46,722 bases of DNA from Alphaproteobacteria bacterium. GTDB lineage: Bacteria > Pseudomonadota > Alphaproteobacteria > Rhizobiales > Beijerinckiaceae. A model generated the notes under the pieces. That model was not told the DNA's origin. It ran no database searches and saw nothing but the letters and a program-made list of their open reading frames with translations. Positions 32,711-43,045 of the stretch are shown piece by piece (the stretch's first letter is position 1; each line of letters begins with the position of its first letter). The DNA lies in assembly GCA_016870035.1 (NCBI GenBank), contig VGCJ01000008.1, positions 1-46,722 of the forward strand, written 5' to 3'. The translations under genes were made by a program, and so were the position numbers.

Positions 32711-33709
32711 ATGGACGGGAGCATCGCGAGATCCTCTGAGGATAGGCTTATTGCGCGCTTTTTTGCGCCATTGGCCGGGCCTGCCGGTTTGGCATTGAAA
32801 GATGACGCCGCTTTGCTTACGCCCCCTCAGGGCTGTGATTTTGTGGTTACGGTGGATACCGTTGTCGCCAGCGTACATTTTTTTGCCGATGATCCGGCAG
32901 ATGCGGTCGCCGAGAAGGCACTCGGCGTCAATCTCTCAGATATAGCCGCAAAAGGCGCGACGCCCCTCGGCTTCGTAATGGCTTTGTCATTGCCTGATGA
33001 TTGGCGTGAAGAGTGGCTTGCTAAATTTGCCGAAGGATTAGGGAAGGCGTCTGAGAAAGGCTATTGTCCGCTTCTTGGTGGCGATACAACACGCGCCGCA
33101 GGTCCCTTATCGATTTCCATTACGGTTTTTGGTTCGGTGCCATCAGGAACCATGGTTCGCCGCACAACCGCAAAGCCTGGCGATCTGATTGCTGTCAGCG
33201 GCACGATTGGTGACGCGGCTTTGGGTTTGAAAATTCGCTCAGCCCCTGAAAGAGAATGGTCGGGCGGTCTTTCGGAAACGGATTATGCGCATTTGCTTGG
33301 GCGTTATCTCAGGCCTCAGCCCCGCCTCATTCTCGCGGATGCCTTACGAAAGCATGCTTCGGCCGCCATGGATGTATCCGACGGTCTCATCGGCGATTGC
33401 GCGAAATTGCTTCACGCTTCGAATGTCACGGGCCGATTGCAAATCGAACAAATTCCATTATCGCCCGCAGCTCATGTCGCCATTGGATTCAACCCTAGTC
33501 TGCTCGCAGACGCGGTGACAGGCGGGGATGATTATGAAATCCTCTTCACGCTTCCGCCCGAGCGCCTTGACGACATGGTCAAAGACGCGCGTGCTGCGGG
33601 ATGTGCCATCACCGTGATTGGAGAGGTCATGGCGGGGGATCAGCCTTTGACCGTGACACTTCGCGGTGAAAGATTTCTCACCCGCGCAGGATCCTTTAGT
33701 CACTTTTGA
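32711..33709 (+). CDS. thiL: Thiamine-monophosphate kinase
   Basis: A 332-residue ATP-grasp-free kinase of the PurM-like fold. Motifs: ALKDDAALL, VVTVDTVVASVHFF, ALGVNLSDIAAKGATPLG, LLGGDTTRA and AMDVSDGLIGD. It phosphorylates thiamine monophosphate to the active diphosphate. Its position after nusB is common in alphaproteobacteria. Confidence 0.95.
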   Translation: MDGSIARSSEDRLIARFFAPLAGPAGLALKDDAALLTPPQGCDFVVTVDTVVASVHFFADDPADAVAEKALGVNLSDIAAKGATPLGFVMALSLPDDWREEWLAKFAEGLGKASEKGYCPLLGGDTTRAAGPLSISITVFGSVPSGTMVRRTTAKPGDLIAVSGTIGDAALGLKIRSAPEREWSGGLSETDYAHLLGRYLRPQPRLILADALRKHASAAMDVSDGLIGDCAKLLHASNVTGRLQIEQIPLSPAAHVAIGFNPSLLADAVTGGDDYEILFTLPPERLDDMVKDARAAGCAITVIGEVMAGDQPLTVTLRGERFLTRAGSFSHF

Positions 33710-33733
33710 GCGAAGTGAATTCGCTTTATCTGT

Positions 33734-34972
33734 TTGAAAGTGCTTCTTGTGTCTTCCACGGTTTCAAGTCCGGTTTTAGATCCTTCTTCTTTTGATGATC
33801 GTTTAGCGCGGCGCAATGCTGTGCTGCTCGCAACAGCGACCGCACTCGCGGGTGCTAATGCAACGGTTATCTTTGCGACCGCTGCGATTGTGGGCTCAGT
33901 TCTCGCGCCTGATAAAGGTCTCGCGACTCTTCCTATTTCAATTTTTGTTGTTGGCATGGCGGCAGGCACATTGCCAGTCGGGTGGATTGCCAAAAAATTC
34001 GGACGACGCATCGCTTTTCTCACAGGCGCTTTAGCCGGAATCATTACCGGTCTTCTCGCTTGTTTTGCCGTTGTGCAGGGACAATTTCCTCTCCTCTGTC
34101 TTGCAACTTTTTTTGGTGGCTTCTATCAGGCCGCCGCGCAATCTTATCGCTTTGCCGCAGCGGATTCTGCGAGCGCGGCCTTTCGTCCGAAAGCGATTTC
34201 ATGGGTGCTTGCGGGCGGAATTTTCGCAGGTGTGATCGGGCCGCAATTGGTTACACACACAATGGAATTATGGCAGCCTTATTTGTTTGCTGCGACTTAT
34301 CTCTTTCAAGCCGCCATCGCGGCTTTATCGATCTTTGTTCTTGTGCTCGTGAAAGCGCCGCCGCCTCTCGCCGCTAATGCGCTTGAAACAAGACCCTTAG
34401 GTGAAATTGCACGACAACCCAAATTCATTGCTGCGGTGATCTGCGGCATTGTGAGTTATGGCTTGATGAATTTCATCATGACGTCGGCACCGCTCGCGAT
34501 GAAGCTATGTGGTCATGCGGTTACGGATTCAAATCTCGCTGTCGAATTTCATGTGATCGCGATGTATGCGCCAAGCTTTTTCACTGGCGCTTTGATCGCG
34601 CGGTTTGGCGCCGTAAAAATCATTCTTGCGGGTATGGCTTTGATTGTTGCGGCGGCGATTGCCGGGCATCTTGGGACGACTGTTCCCCATTTTTGGGCTG
34701 ATATGATCCTTGTGGGACTTGGCTGGAATTTCGGTTTTATCGGCGCGTCAGCTTTGGTCACCGAGACCCATCGCCCCTCCGAGCGGACTAAAGTTCAGTC
34801 TTTCAACGATTTTCTGGTGTTCGGTACCATGATGGTCGGCTCCTTCTCATCGGGTCGGATTCTGGTCGATTTTGGTTGGGATATGGTCAATATGATCGTG
34901 TTTCCGCTTGTTTTCATCGGAATCGTCGCGTTGTTTTCGGTGAAACGCTTCGAAACGCGCCGCATGGCGTGA
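33734..34972 (+). CDS. MFS transporter
   Basis: A polytopic protein of about 412 residues with roughly twelve hydrophobic segments. The loop between segments 2 and 3 (GWIAKKFGRRIAFLTG) carries the MFS-type G-x3-D/K-x-x-GRR signature. No ATG opens the frame: the first possible starts are TTG 33734, GTG 33740 and GTG 33749, so the N-terminus is uncertain by a few residues. An MFS gene in this spot is conserved in related genomes in my experience, but the cargo is unknown. Confidence 0.82.
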   Translation: MKVLLVSSTVSSPVLDPSSFDDRLARRNAVLLATATALAGANATVIFATAAIVGSVLAPDKGLATLPISIFVVGMAAGTLPVGWIAKKFGRRIAFLTGALAGIITGLLACFAVVQGQFPLLCLATFFGGFYQAAAQSYRFAAADSASAAFRPKAISWVLAGGIFAGVIGPQLVTHTMELWQPYLFAATYLFQAAIAALSIFVLVLVKAPPPLAANALETRPLGEIARQPKFIAAVICGIVSYGLMNFIMTSAPLAMKLCGHAVTDSNLAVEFHVIAMYAPSFFTGALIARFGAVKIILAGMALIVAAAIAGHLGTTVPHFWADMILVGLGWNFGFIGASALVTETHRPSERTKVQSFNDFLVFGTMMVGSFSSGRILVDFGWDMVNMIVFPLVFIGIVALFSVKRFETRRMA

Positions 34973-35129
34973 GGGTTCAACGCAAAGTCGCATTTGCCAT
35001 TCGAGCGTAATTTTGGCAGAGACGGGGCCGGAATCGGGCGGCTGAGGCCGGTCCATGCCGGATTCGGTCAGGTGGGACCAAGTTCCAACGCTCGGGACGA
35101 AACGAAATAAAAAAGGACGGAACAGCATC

Positions 35130-37262
35130 ATGACAATGGGCCTGATCATTTTGGGTGGCCTTCTCGCCATCGCCTACGGTATCTGGGCGATTGCGGATGT
35201 GAATGGCCGCGACGCGGGTAATGCCCGCATGCAAGAAATTGCTGCTGCGATCGCTGAAGGCGCGCAGGCTTATCTCAAGCGTCAATATACGACGATCGCA
35301 ATCGTCGGCGTTGTTTTGTTCGTTGTGATTGCGGCATTGCTTAAATTGCCGGTCGCGATTGGTTTTGCCATCGGCGCCGTGCTCTCAGGGGCAGCTGGCT
35401 TCATTGGTATGAATGTGTCGGTGCGTGCGAATGTGCGCACAGCGCAAGCGTCTTCTAAGTCGCTTGCCGCTGGTCTTGATGTCGCCTTCAAAGCAGGGGC
35501 CGTAACAGGCATGCTCGTTGCGGGCCTCGCACTTCTCGGCGTTGCCGTTTATTACTGGCTCCTGACAGGTCCGATGGGTTACACCGTATCAGATCGTATC
35601 GTTGTTGATGCACTCGTTGCTCTCGGCTTTGGTGCTTCGCTCATCTCGATCTTCGCGCGTCTTGGTGGTGGTATCTTCACCAAAGGTGCGGACGTCGGCG
35701 CCGACCTCGTCGGTAAAGTTGAAGCCGGTATTCCGGAAGACGATCCGCGCAATCCGGCAACCATTGCCGACAATGTTGGCGACAATGTCGGTGACTGCGC
35801 CGGTATGGCCGCTGACCTGTTCGAAACCTATGCGGTGACGGTTGTTGCGACCATGGTGCTTGCATCGATCTTCTTCGCAGGTCAGAGCATTCTCGCTTCA
35901 GCGATGCTTTATCCGCTAATGATCTGCGCGACCTGCATCGTGACCTCGATCATCGGCACATTCTTCGTGAAGCTTGGTTCCGACAATTCGATCATGGGTG
36001 CGCTTTACAAAGGCCTCATCGCAACGGGCGTGTTGTCGATTGCTGGTCTTTGGTATTCAACCAACCAGATAGGTTGGGGTGTGATCGGTCAGGCCAATGG
36101 CGTTGACATCACGGGTAAGGCGCTTTTCATCTGCGGCTTGATCGGTTTGGCAGTGACAGGCCTCATCGTCTGGATCACGGAATACTACACAGGCACAGGC
36201 AAGCGTCCCGTTGTGTCGATAGTTCAAGCGTCTGTAACGGGCCATGGCACGAACGTTATTCAGGGTCTTGCCGTATCGCTTGAATCAACCGCGCTTCCAG
36301 CACTCGTGATCGTTGCAGGCATCATCGCAACCTTCCAGCTTGCAGGCCTCTTCGGCACGGCGATCGCGGTGACCACCATGCTCGGCCTTGCCGGTATGAT
36401 TGTCGCGCTCGATGCTTTCGGTCCAGTCACCGACAATGCCGGTGGTATTGCCGAAATGTCGGGTCTTCCGAAGGAAGTGCGTCACGTTACCGACGCGCTT
36501 GATGCCGTCGGCAACACAACGAAAGCTGTGACAAAGGGCTATGCTATCGGTTCAGCTGGTCTTGGCGCGCTTGTTCTCTTCGCCGCCTACACAAGCGATC
36601 TTGAACATTTCGCTGCCTCGGGCGTCGCTTACTTCAAGGATGTCGGCAAGGTCTCGTTTGACCTTTCCAATCCTTATGTCGTTGCAGGCCTCATCTTCGG
36701 CGGTCTCATCCCGTATCTCTTCGGCGGTATCGCCATGACGGCGGTGGGTCGTGCAGCGGGTTCGGTCGTTGAAGAAGTGCGTCGTCAGTTCAAGGCGAAG
36801 CCGGGCATCATGCAAGGCACCGACAAGCCTGATTATGCACGTGCGGTCGACATGCTCACAAAGGCCGCTATTCGCGAGATGATTGTCCCGTCACTCTTGC
36901 CTGTACTTGCACCGCTCGTTGCTTATTTCGGCGTCTTGCTTGTTTCCGGCTCGAAGGCCAATGCGTTCGCAGCACTTGGTGCATCGCTATTGGGCGTGAT
37001 CGTCAATGGTCTCTTCGTTGCAATCTCGATGACCTCGGGCGGCGGCGCATGGGACAATGCGAAAAAGAGCTTCGAAGATGGTTTCGTTGATAAGGACGGC
37101 GTGAAGCATCTTAAAGGTTCAGATGCGCACAAGGCGTCTGTCACCGGTGACACTGTCGGCGACCCCTACAAGGACACCGCAGGTCCTGCGGTCAATCCGG
37201 CGATCAAGATCACCAACATTGTTGCACTGCTCTTGATTGCGATCCTTGCCCATATGGGCTGA
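35130..37262 (+). CDS. hppA: Membrane-bound proton-translocating pyrophosphatase
   Basis: A 710-residue integral membrane enzyme with about 16 hydrophobic segments. Pyrophosphate-binding motifs [20 protein letters not shown] and [19 protein letters not shown] are intact, as is the C-terminal [18 protein letters not shown]. The GNTTKA motif has Lys where potassium-dependent enzymes have Ala, which marks the potassium-independent, proton-pumping subtype. It hydrolyses PPi to energise the membrane. I use the ATG at 35130 ([10 protein letters not shown]); the frame extends to 35055 without family resemblance. A strong terminator follows. Confidence 0.95.
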   Translation: MTMGLIILGGLLAIAYGIWAIADVNGRDAGNARMQEIAAAIAEGAQAYLKRQYTTIAIVGVVLFVVIAALLKLPVAIGFAIGAVLSGAAGFIGMNVSVRANVRTAQASSKSLAAGLDVAFKAGAVTGMLVAGLALLGVAVYYWLLTGPMGYTVSDRIVVDALVALGFGASLISIFARLGGGIFTKGADVGADLVGKVEAGIPEDDPRNPATIADNVGDNVGDCAGMAADLFETYAVTVVATMVLASIFFAGQSILASAMLYPLMICATCIVTSIIGTFFVKLGSDNSIMGALYKGLIATGVLSIAGLWYSTNQIGWGVIGQANGVDITGKALFICGLIGLAVTGLIVWITEYYTGTGKRPVVSIVQASVTGHGTNVIQGLAVSLESTALPALVIVAGIIATFQLAGLFGTAIAVTTMLGLAGMIVALDAFGPVTDNAGGIAEMSGLPKEVRHVTDALDAVGNTTKAVTKGYAIGSAGLGALVLFAAYTSDLEHFAASGVAYFKDVGKVSFDLSNPYVVAGLIFGGLIPYLFGGIAMTAVGRAAGSVVEEVRRQFKAKPGIMQGTDKPDYARAVDMLTKAAIREMIVPSLLPVLAPLVAYFGVLLVSGSKANAFAALGASLLGVIVNGLFVAISMTSGGGAWDNAKKSFEDGFVDKDGVKHLKGSDAHKASVTGDTVGDPYKDTAGPAVNPAIKITNIVALLLIAILAHMG

Positions 37263-37290
37263 GGGTTGAAAGCACCTAAATAAAGAAAAA

Positions 37291-37317
37291 CCCCCGGATC
37301 ATGTCCGGGGGTTTTTT
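37291..37317 (+). terminator. Rho-independent terminator after hppA
   Basis: CCCCCGGA (37291-37298), a 5-base loop and TCCGGGGG (37304-37311), followed by a run of six T. It lies 28 bases after the hppA stop. Confidence 0.93.
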
Positions 37318-37345
37318 ATCGTTCTAATTTTTTTGAAAGCACGGA

Positions 37346-37801
37346 TTACGTTGAACCAACCATCCGCAACATTTGGCGAACAATTGAAAGATCGGTGCCG
37401 CCGGTTGGAGTGGTGTTTTTGTTGAAATCAAACACTTCGCCATCTTTCATGCCATAATTGGCGATGCTTTCAACTTTCAAAGCCTTCGTGAAAATCACCG
37501 CAAGAACGCGTTGATCGGTAATTTCAGGTTTCAGGAACATGTATTTCCGATTGGTGTTCTGGCTAATGTAATACCAGCTCTGATTACCAACCGTTGAAAC
37601 TGTCGAGGGCGTTCCCAAAATAGAAAGTACTTTTTTTGCATCCATGCCCGGTTTGATTTCCGCAACGGCTTGTTCATCGATGACATAGCCTTGTGTTTGC
37701 GGTCCCGCAGTGGTGCAGGCGGCGAGCGGGCTCAAAAGGAGAGCCGAAAGCGCTGCTGTCCGCAGAAGGGATGGGACATTTTTACGCATTAAAACATTCA
37801 T
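37346..37801 (-). CDS. bamE: Outer-membrane assembly lipoprotein BamE (SmpA/OmlA)
   Basis: A 151-residue lipoprotein. The signal peptide ends in the lipobox LAAC, with Cys29 to be acylated. The SmpA/OmlA fold shows in IKPGMDAKKVLSILGTPS and SWYYISQNTNRKYMF. It belongs to the BAM complex that inserts outer-membrane proteins. The start at 37801 has GGAG about 10 bases upstream; the next ATG, four codons on, has none. Confidence 0.92.
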   Translation of the reverse strand: MNVLMRKNVPSLLRTAALSALLLSPLAACTTAGPQTQGYVIDEQAVAEIKPGMDAKKVLSILGTPSTVSTVGNQSWYYISQNTNRKYMFLKPEITDQRVLAVIFTKALKVESIANYGMKDGEVFDFNKNTTPTGGTDLSIVRQMLRMVGST

Positions 37802-37933
37802 AGGGCAAAAGACTCCGGTATGGCCTAGGATCAGGCACGGGATTTTTCTTGCGCGACCCTTTCCTTATGCCTTACCTCGCAGCCACGGCAAGGGGCGCAA
37901 CGGATGCGCCTTTCGGGGTTCGGTGGACGGATT

Positions 37934-38488
37934 ATGGGCATTTTCTCTTACTTTCGACAAAAACGCACAAACCATGAGATTCTTGATCGGCTTTATGGCG
38001 CCGTGATGGCGGCGGCGCGGGCTGAACCTCTCTATCGCGTCTATCAGGTGCCAGACACGTTTGAGGGACGTTTTGAGTCCTTCACGCTTCATGCGTCACT
38101 CATTGCACGGCGGCTCAACAGTCTTCCGTCGCCCGCACCGGATCTCGCGCGCGATTTTGTTGATCGGATTTTTTCCGAATTCGACGGTATGTTGCGTGAA
38201 ATGGGCGTTGGCGATTTGGGCGTTCCCAAACGCATCAAACAGATGGCAGCGGCTTTTCTTGGACGCGCGGGTGCTTATGTCGATGCGTTGCAGTCCGAGG
38301 ATCATGCGGTTTTGAAAGCGGTGCTCATCCGCAATATCTATGCGTCAAAGCCACCGTCTGATGAGAATGTTGAGAAATTGATCTCCTATGTAAATCTGTT
38401 TTCAAAGACGCTTGATCAGACAGACTTTGACATTTTCACATCAGATTCGATTATCAAGACTCTCATGATTCATGCGGAGGAGGATTGA
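37934..38488 (+). CDS. Ubiquinol-cytochrome c chaperone (CBP3/UQCC1 family)
   Basis: A 184-residue protein. The N-terminus MGIFSYFRQKRTNHEILDRL and the sequence YQVPDTFEGRFESFTLHASL match the family, which assists assembly of the cytochrome bc1 complex. I choose the ATG at 37934 with GGTGGACGG just upstream; the frame is open ten codons earlier. It precedes the yceD gene by four bases. Confidence 0.9.
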   Translation: MGIFSYFRQKRTNHEILDRLYGAVMAAARAEPLYRVYQVPDTFEGRFESFTLHASLIARRLNSLPSPAPDLARDFVDRIFSEFDGMLREMGVGDLGVPKRIKQMAAAFLGRAGAYVDALQSEDHAVLKAVLIRNIYASKPPSDENVEKLISYVNLFSKTLDQTDFDIFTSDSIIKTLMIHAEED

Positions 38489-38492
38489 TTCA

Positions 38493-39017
38493 ATGTCATC
38501 ATCTCAGGCTCATGATCAGAAGGTTCTGCCTCTCACTCATCCGATCGATGTTGCCACAATTAAACCCGACGGTTTGGTTGTGAATTTCGAAGCGACCGAG
38601 ACGGAACGCGCAGGACTTGCAAAACTTTTTGATATTCCGGCGGTCGTGAAGCTTAATGCTTCGTTCAAGCTCATCCGCAAAGGCTCGCAGGTGAAAGTGC
38701 GCGGCGATGTGTCAGGGATCGTCACGCGGCTTTGTGTTTTGTCGGTCGAGCCGTTTGATATGGATTTTCATGAAGCGGTTTCGGTTGATTATGATGAACT
38801 GCGTGAAGGGGCCGCAGCCGAAGAGAGAAATGAAGAGGGACCCGATCCGATTATCGATGGTGAAATTGATCTTGGTACGCTCGCTGCGGAATTTGCGGCG
38901 TTGTCACTCGATCCCTATCCCAAGAAGCCGGGCGTTGTTTTCAATTATCAAGAAGATGATGATGACAAGCCACCATCGCCCTTTGCCAAGCTTGCGGCCA
39001 TCAAATCAAAATCATGA
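38493..39017 (+). CDS. YceD/DUF177 family protein
   Basis: A 174-residue protein of the DUF177 family, found before plsX-fabH (or rpmF-plsX) in many bacteria. The core region includes VRGDVSGIVTRLCVLSVEPF and DPIIDGEIDLGTLAAEFAAL. It has no known catalytic motif; a role in 23S rRNA or ribosome metabolism has been proposed for relatives. I use the ATG at 38493, with GGAGGA upstream. Confidence 0.88.
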   Translation: MSSSQAHDQKVLPLTHPIDVATIKPDGLVVNFEATETERAGLAKLFDIPAVVKLNASFKLIRKGSQVKVRGDVSGIVTRLCVLSVEPFDMDFHEAVSVDYDELREGAAAEERNEEGPDPIIDGEIDLGTLAAEFAALSLDPYPKKPGVVFNYQEDDDDKPPSPFAKLAAIKSKS

Positions 39018-39124
39018 TGTGGTTTTGGGTTTTTGGGAAGGACGGGCGAGGGGGTTGGCCCGAGCGCTCCGGACCGCTAATGTCTAATTCTAATGTGAAC
39101 GGGCCGACGGGATTCGGTGCAAGA

Positions 39125-39166
39125 GATCCAGGATTGCTCACGATCCAGAGTTGCGATCCAGAATTG
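39125..39166 (+). repeat. Three imperfect 12-bp repeats before plsX
   Basis: GATCCAGGATTG, GATCCAGAGTTG and GATCCAGAATTG at 39125, 39142 and 39155. Spacing is 17 and 13 bases. They end 11 bases before the plsX start. Confidence 0.6.
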
Positions 39167-39177
39167 ATTGAGGCGCG

Positions 39178-40266
39178 ATGACCGCGGCACGGGTTAGACT
39201 GGCGCTTGATGCAATGGGAGGCGATCACGGGCCTGAAACCGTGATTCCCGGCGCCGCCTTGGCGCTCGAGCGTCATCCAGAAATCAGTTTTTTGTTGTTT
39301 GGTGATCCTGAGCGCATTCTTGCTTTGCTTGTAAACCATCCGCGCCTTGCAACTGTAAGTGAAGTTAGGGCGTCAGAAATTTTCATCGGTATGGATGAGA
39401 AACCGGGGCAAGCACTACGTCGCGGTCGCGGAAAATCATCCATGTGGCAAGCGATCCAAGCGGTCAAAGATGGTGAAGCGGATGCCGCCGTCTCCGCAGG
39501 CAATACCGGCGCCTTGATGGCGATGGCAACCTTCTGTCTGCGCACAATGAATGGTGTCAATCGCCCCGCAATCGCGGCGATTTGGCCGACCATTCGCGGC
39601 GAGTCGATTGTGCTTGATGTGGGTGCAACGATTGGTGCGGATTCACGTCATCTTGTGACCATGTCATTGATGGGTGCCGCGATGGCGAGCATTCTCTTTG
39701 ATCTTGATACGCCAACTGTCGGTCTTTTGAATGTTGGTACGGAAGATGTGAAAGGCCTTGATGAAATTCGTGAAGCGGGTCGCGTGATGCGTGAACTTCC
39801 GTTCCCGTCTTTGCGCTATGAAGGTTTCGTAGAAGGCGACGACATTGGTCAGGGCACCGTTGACGTTGTTGTTTCGGAAGGCTTCTCGGGCAATATCGCA
39901 TTAAAGACCGCGGAAGGTACTGCGAAACAAATCGCGACTTATTTGCGACAGGCCATGAGTTCGAGTCTTATGAGCCGCATCGGCTATCTCTTTGCTTATT
40001 CAGCTTTTGCAGCGCTTAAAGATCGTCTTGATCCGCGCAAAGTGAATGGCGGCGTCTTTTTGGGTCTTGATGGTGTTGTGATCAAAAGTCACGGTGGTAC
40101 AGATGGTGTAGGCTTCGCCGCCGCCATCGATGTTGGATATGATATGGTCAAGTATGAATTGCAGGATCGAATTCAGACGGCGTTGCAATCGTCTCTTGCA
40201 AGTCTTGAAGCCGAGGATCACGGGGAACAAACGCCACCGTCCTCTGATCAAGGAGTGACCTCGTGA
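39178..40266 (+). CDS. plsX: Phosphate acyltransferase PlsX
   Basis: A 362-residue enzyme making acyl-phosphate from acyl-ACP for phospholipid synthesis. Characteristic stretches: [65 protein letters not shown] and [16 protein letters not shown] lies four bases before the ATG. Its TGA overlaps the GTG start of fabH by 4 bases. Confidence 0.96.
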   Translation: MTAARVRLALDAMGGDHGPETVIPGAALALERHPEISFLLFGDPERILALLVNHPRLATVSEVRASEIFIGMDEKPGQALRRGRGKSSMWQAIQAVKDGEADAAVSAGNTGALMAMATFCLRTMNGVNRPAIAAIWPTIRGESIVLDVGATIGADSRHLVTMSLMGAAMASILFDLDTPTVGLLNVGTEDVKGLDEIREAGRVMRELPFPSLRYEGFVEGDDIGQGTVDVVVSEGFSGNIALKTAEGTAKQIATYLRQAMSSSLMSRIGYLFAYSAFAALKDRLDPRKVNGGVFLGLDGVVIKSHGGTDGVGFAAAIDVGYDMVKYELQDRIQTALQSSLASLEAEDHGEQTPPSSDQGVTS

Positions 40267-41237
40267 CTCTTCGTTCGGTTATTCTTGGCACGGGTCATTA
40301 TCTTCCTAAAAAGCGAATGACCAATGCGGATCTGATGTCGTTAGTGGGTACGAATGACGAGTGGATTGTCGAGCGAACGGGTATTCGTGCGCGCCACATT
40401 GCAAGTGAAGGTGAAACGACATCCATGCTTGCGATTGAAGCCGCGAAAGTGGCCATCGTCGATGCAAAGATTGACGCAAACTCCATTGATTTAATTGTGC
40501 TTGCCACGGCAACACCTGATTATACATTTCCGTCAACGGCCACGCAGGTCCAAGCCGCACTTGGAATAACAGGTGGCGCGGCCTTTGACGTTCAAGCGGT
40601 GTGCTCTGGTTTTGTTTATGCGCTCACCACAGCTGATAATTTTTTGAAAACAGGATCAGCGAAACGCGCACTTGTGATTGGTGCGGAAACTTTTTCACGC
40701 ATTCTTGATTGGACCGATCGCACCACTTGCGTTTTGTTTGGCGACGGGGCAGGGGCTGTCATTCTTGAAGCACAAGCGGGCACGGGCACGAATGCAGATC
40801 GCGGCATTCTTTGTACGCATTTGCGTTCCGATGGTCGCCATCTCGAAAAGCTCTATGTCGATGGCGGGCCTTCGACCACAATGACCACCGGCCATTTGCG
40901 CATGGAGGGCAAGGAAGTTTTTCGCCATGCGGTAGTAAATTTGGCCGAGACCGTGGACGAAGCGCTTCGCCGCTCGGGGCTTGCAGCGTCCGATATCAGT
41001 TGGTTTGTGCCCCATCAGGCCAATCGCCGGATCATTGATGCTACGGCCAAGAAACTCGGCATCGATTCCTCGAAAGTCGTGATCACGGTTGATCAGCATG
41101 GTAATACATCGGCGGCCTCGATCCCGCTTGCCCTGTCCGTGGCCCGCCATGATGGTCGCATCAAACGGGGTGAACTCGTCCTGATTGAAGCCATGGGGGG
41201 TGGGTTTACCTGGGGGTCTTCGCTGATCCGATGGTAA
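40263..41237 (+). CDS. fabH: Beta-ketoacyl-ACP synthase III
   Basis: A 324-residue condensing enzyme that starts fatty-acid chains from acetyl-CoA and malonyl-ACP. The catalytic Cys lies in [14 protein letters not shown], the His in [12 protein letters not shown] and the Asn in [14 protein letters not shown]. It starts with GTG at 40263 and overlaps plsX by 4 bases. Confidence 0.96.
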   Translation: MTLRSVILGTGHYLPKKRMTNADLMSLVGTNDEWIVERTGIRARHIASEGETTSMLAIEAAKVAIVDAKIDANSIDLIVLATATPDYTFPSTATQVQAALGITGGAAFDVQAVCSGFVYALTTADNFLKTGSAKRALVIGAETFSRILDWTDRTTCVLFGDGAGAVILEAQAGTGTNADRGILCTHLRSDGRHLEKLYVDGGPSTTMTTGHLRMEGKEVFRHAVVNLAETVDEALRRSGLAASDISWFVPHQANRRIIDATAKKLGIDSSKVVITVDQHGNTSAASIPLALSVARHDGRIKRGELVLIEAMGGGFTWGSSLIRW

Positions 41238-41270
41238 GGAAGCGTTTGAAAAATCTTAGTAAATAGAGCA

Positions 41271-41299
41271 TTGACGCGCTGTTTCGCCCGCAATAGGGT
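41271..41299 (+). promoter_or_regulatory. Putative promoter of ihfA
   Basis: TTGACG (41271-41276) and TAGGGT (41294-41299) spaced by 17 bases, 22 bases before the ihfA start. Confidence 0.5.
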
Positions 41300-41320
41300 T
41301 TTAGGGCATGAGGAGTTTTT

Positions 41321-41632
41321 ATGGCGCAACGAACTGTAACACGCGCGGAATTGAGCGAAGCCGTTTATCAACGGATCGGTCTGTCGCGGAGCGAGTCGGC
41401 TGCGCTCGTGGAATTGGTGCTTGAGGAAATCTCGGCCTCGCTTGCGCGCGGTGACAGCGTGAAGCTTTCTTCTTTCGGTTCCTTCCTTGTTCGCGACAAA
41501 GGCCAACGCGTGGGCCGCAACCCGAAAACCGGTGTCGAAGTGCCGATTGAGCCGCGCCGGGTCATGGTTTTCAAGCCTTCGAACATTATTAAAGCCCGCG
41601 TGAATGGCGAGGCGGTTCCCGACTCGGATTGA
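41321..41632 (+). CDS. ihfA: Integration host factor alpha subunit
   Basis: A 103-residue DNA-bending protein. Features are [40 protein letters not shown] and [20 protein letters not shown], where the conserved Pro intercalates into DNA. The GxxFxxRxKxxRxGRNP-type arm is intact. GAGG precedes the ATG. Confidence 0.94.
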   Translation: MAQRTVTRAELSEAVYQRIGLSRSESAALVELVLEEISASLARGDSVKLSSFGSFLVRDKGQRVGRNPKTGVEVPIEPRRVMVFKPSNIIKARVNGEAVPDSD

Positions 41633-41675
41633 TCCCGCTAGGCTCTGAACTCAGTTGAAGAGGGAGGGCGCGGTT

Positions 41676-42353
41676 TTGGATAAAGCTCCGGACGCCTACA
41701 GAACGATCAGCGAAGTCGCGAGTGATCTCGATTTGCCGCAGCATGTGTTGCGCTTTTGGGAACAGCGCTTCTCTCAAATCAAACCTTTGAAACGTGGCGG
41801 TGGTCGTCGGTTCTATCGTCCTGATGATGTTGATCTCGTGCGCGGCATCAAACATCTGCTGCATGGGACCGGCTATACGATCCGCGGTGTGCAGCGCATT
41901 TTTAAAGAAGAGGGCCCGAAATATATTCAGGCCATCGGGCGCACCGGGAAACTCCCTGCTAAGGCCGCCATGCAAGAAGCTGCCGCTGAGCGCGTGGTTC
42001 TTGCTTCACCACTGAAAGCCAAATCCGAGCCAGAACTTCTCGGCGCGCCGAAACCCGGCTCCGCTGAGGATCTTGCGGCATTGATCGCGCCGCGTCCGCG
42101 CGCGCCTCAACGCACCGCCAAGCGCAACAAAGTACAGCTCGGGCTTTTCGGAGAGGTGGTTGAAGACGAGGGCGACAGCTCATCGCCGCAAGCGGTTGCG
42201 CGCATGTTGCCATCGGCATGGCGCGGCGTATCGGTTTCAAGCCAAGTCTCGCAGAAATTGCAGGCGGTACTCGCCGAACTTGAAGAATGTGGCCAGCTGA
42301 TTTCAACCGCACGGATCGTTGCGAGCGAGAGCCGTGTCTCGCGCGGTGAGTGA
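41676..42353 (+). CDS. MerR-family transcriptional regulator
   Basis: A 225-residue regulator. The N-terminal winged helix [20 protein letters not shown] includes the typical [21 protein letters not shown] long low-complexity C-terminal part, rich in Ala, Pro and Lys, follows. No ATG is suitable: a TTG at 41676 ([10 protein letters not shown]), with AGGGAGGG upstream, is my choice; the frame opens at a TTG at 41655. A MerR gene after ihfA is a conserved alphaproteobacterial arrangement. Confidence 0.85.
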   Translation: MDKAPDAYRTISEVASDLDLPQHVLRFWEQRFSQIKPLKRGGGRRFYRPDDVDLVRGIKHLLHGTGYTIRGVQRIFKEEGPKYIQAIGRTGKLPAKAAMQEAAAERVVLASPLKAKSEPELLGAPKPGSAEDLAALIAPRPRAPQRTAKRNKVQLGLFGEVVEDEGDSSSPQAVARMLPSAWRGVSVSSQVSQKLQAVLAELEECGQLISTARIVASESRVSRGE

Positions 42354-43045
42354 GGCTGGGCGCGAAATTTCGTTTGGAAAGAATGGTTGGATAACAAAGA
42401 AATTAACAGATCAGCAATTAATTGAAATGATCTCTGCGTGGTATAATCAAATGCTACCTGAATACACTGTTATGACCAAAATTGAATTTTCCCGCACTAA
42501 CGTTCAAGTCAATTTTTTTATATTCGAGGTTGAAACATACCCTCCAATAGATTTGGCAGCAAAAAAGGCGCAGGGCTGTTGGTAAAATTGTATTTTACGA
42601 AACTGAAATTGGAGGCAATATACCTGCGTAACATTGAACAAATTGGTCTAAATTATTGTCCTAAGATTTTGATATTTAAACATCATGCTTAATAGGCTAA
42701 TTATGTTTAAAGTGTTCTATAAAAGTGCAATTTTCTATGCTGTAAAAAGCATTTCATTTGGGCTCAACGCAGCTGAATTGCCCCGGCACGAGGCTCCATT
42801 TGGCTTGCGGTTCGGAATGAGCAGGGAAGAAGTGCAGCCTCCGCTATCACCAACCCCTCCTATTGCCGCCGTAACAAAGGCTCAACTTTAGGGGGCTATG
42901 AAAATATCACGCAGCATTTCACGAATGAGGCAGAGCCAACTTTGTTGCCGCCGCCGCCCTTGTCGACCATTGGTGCTAACGTCTATCTTCGGTGGAAGTA
43001 ATATAGGGCAGGGCAAGAATAAGCGCCCGCCTTCGGGAGAGACAC
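42354..43045 (+). other. Decayed region with AT-rich and TonB-receptor-like fragments
   Basis: No intact gene. Three remnants are visible. At 42385-42585, in frame with a shadow of the MerR end, the AT-rich stretch reads KKLTDQQLIEMISAWYNQM and more, without a good start. At 42685-42891 a 68-codon frame contains HEAPFGLRFGMSREEV, resembling the start of an exported domain. At 42895-43002 the frame reads GYENITQHFTNEAEPTLLP and ends GANVYLRWK-stop, the typical last beta-strand of a TonB-dependent receptor. The frames do not join, so this is a patchwork of dead gene ends. Confidence 0.5.
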
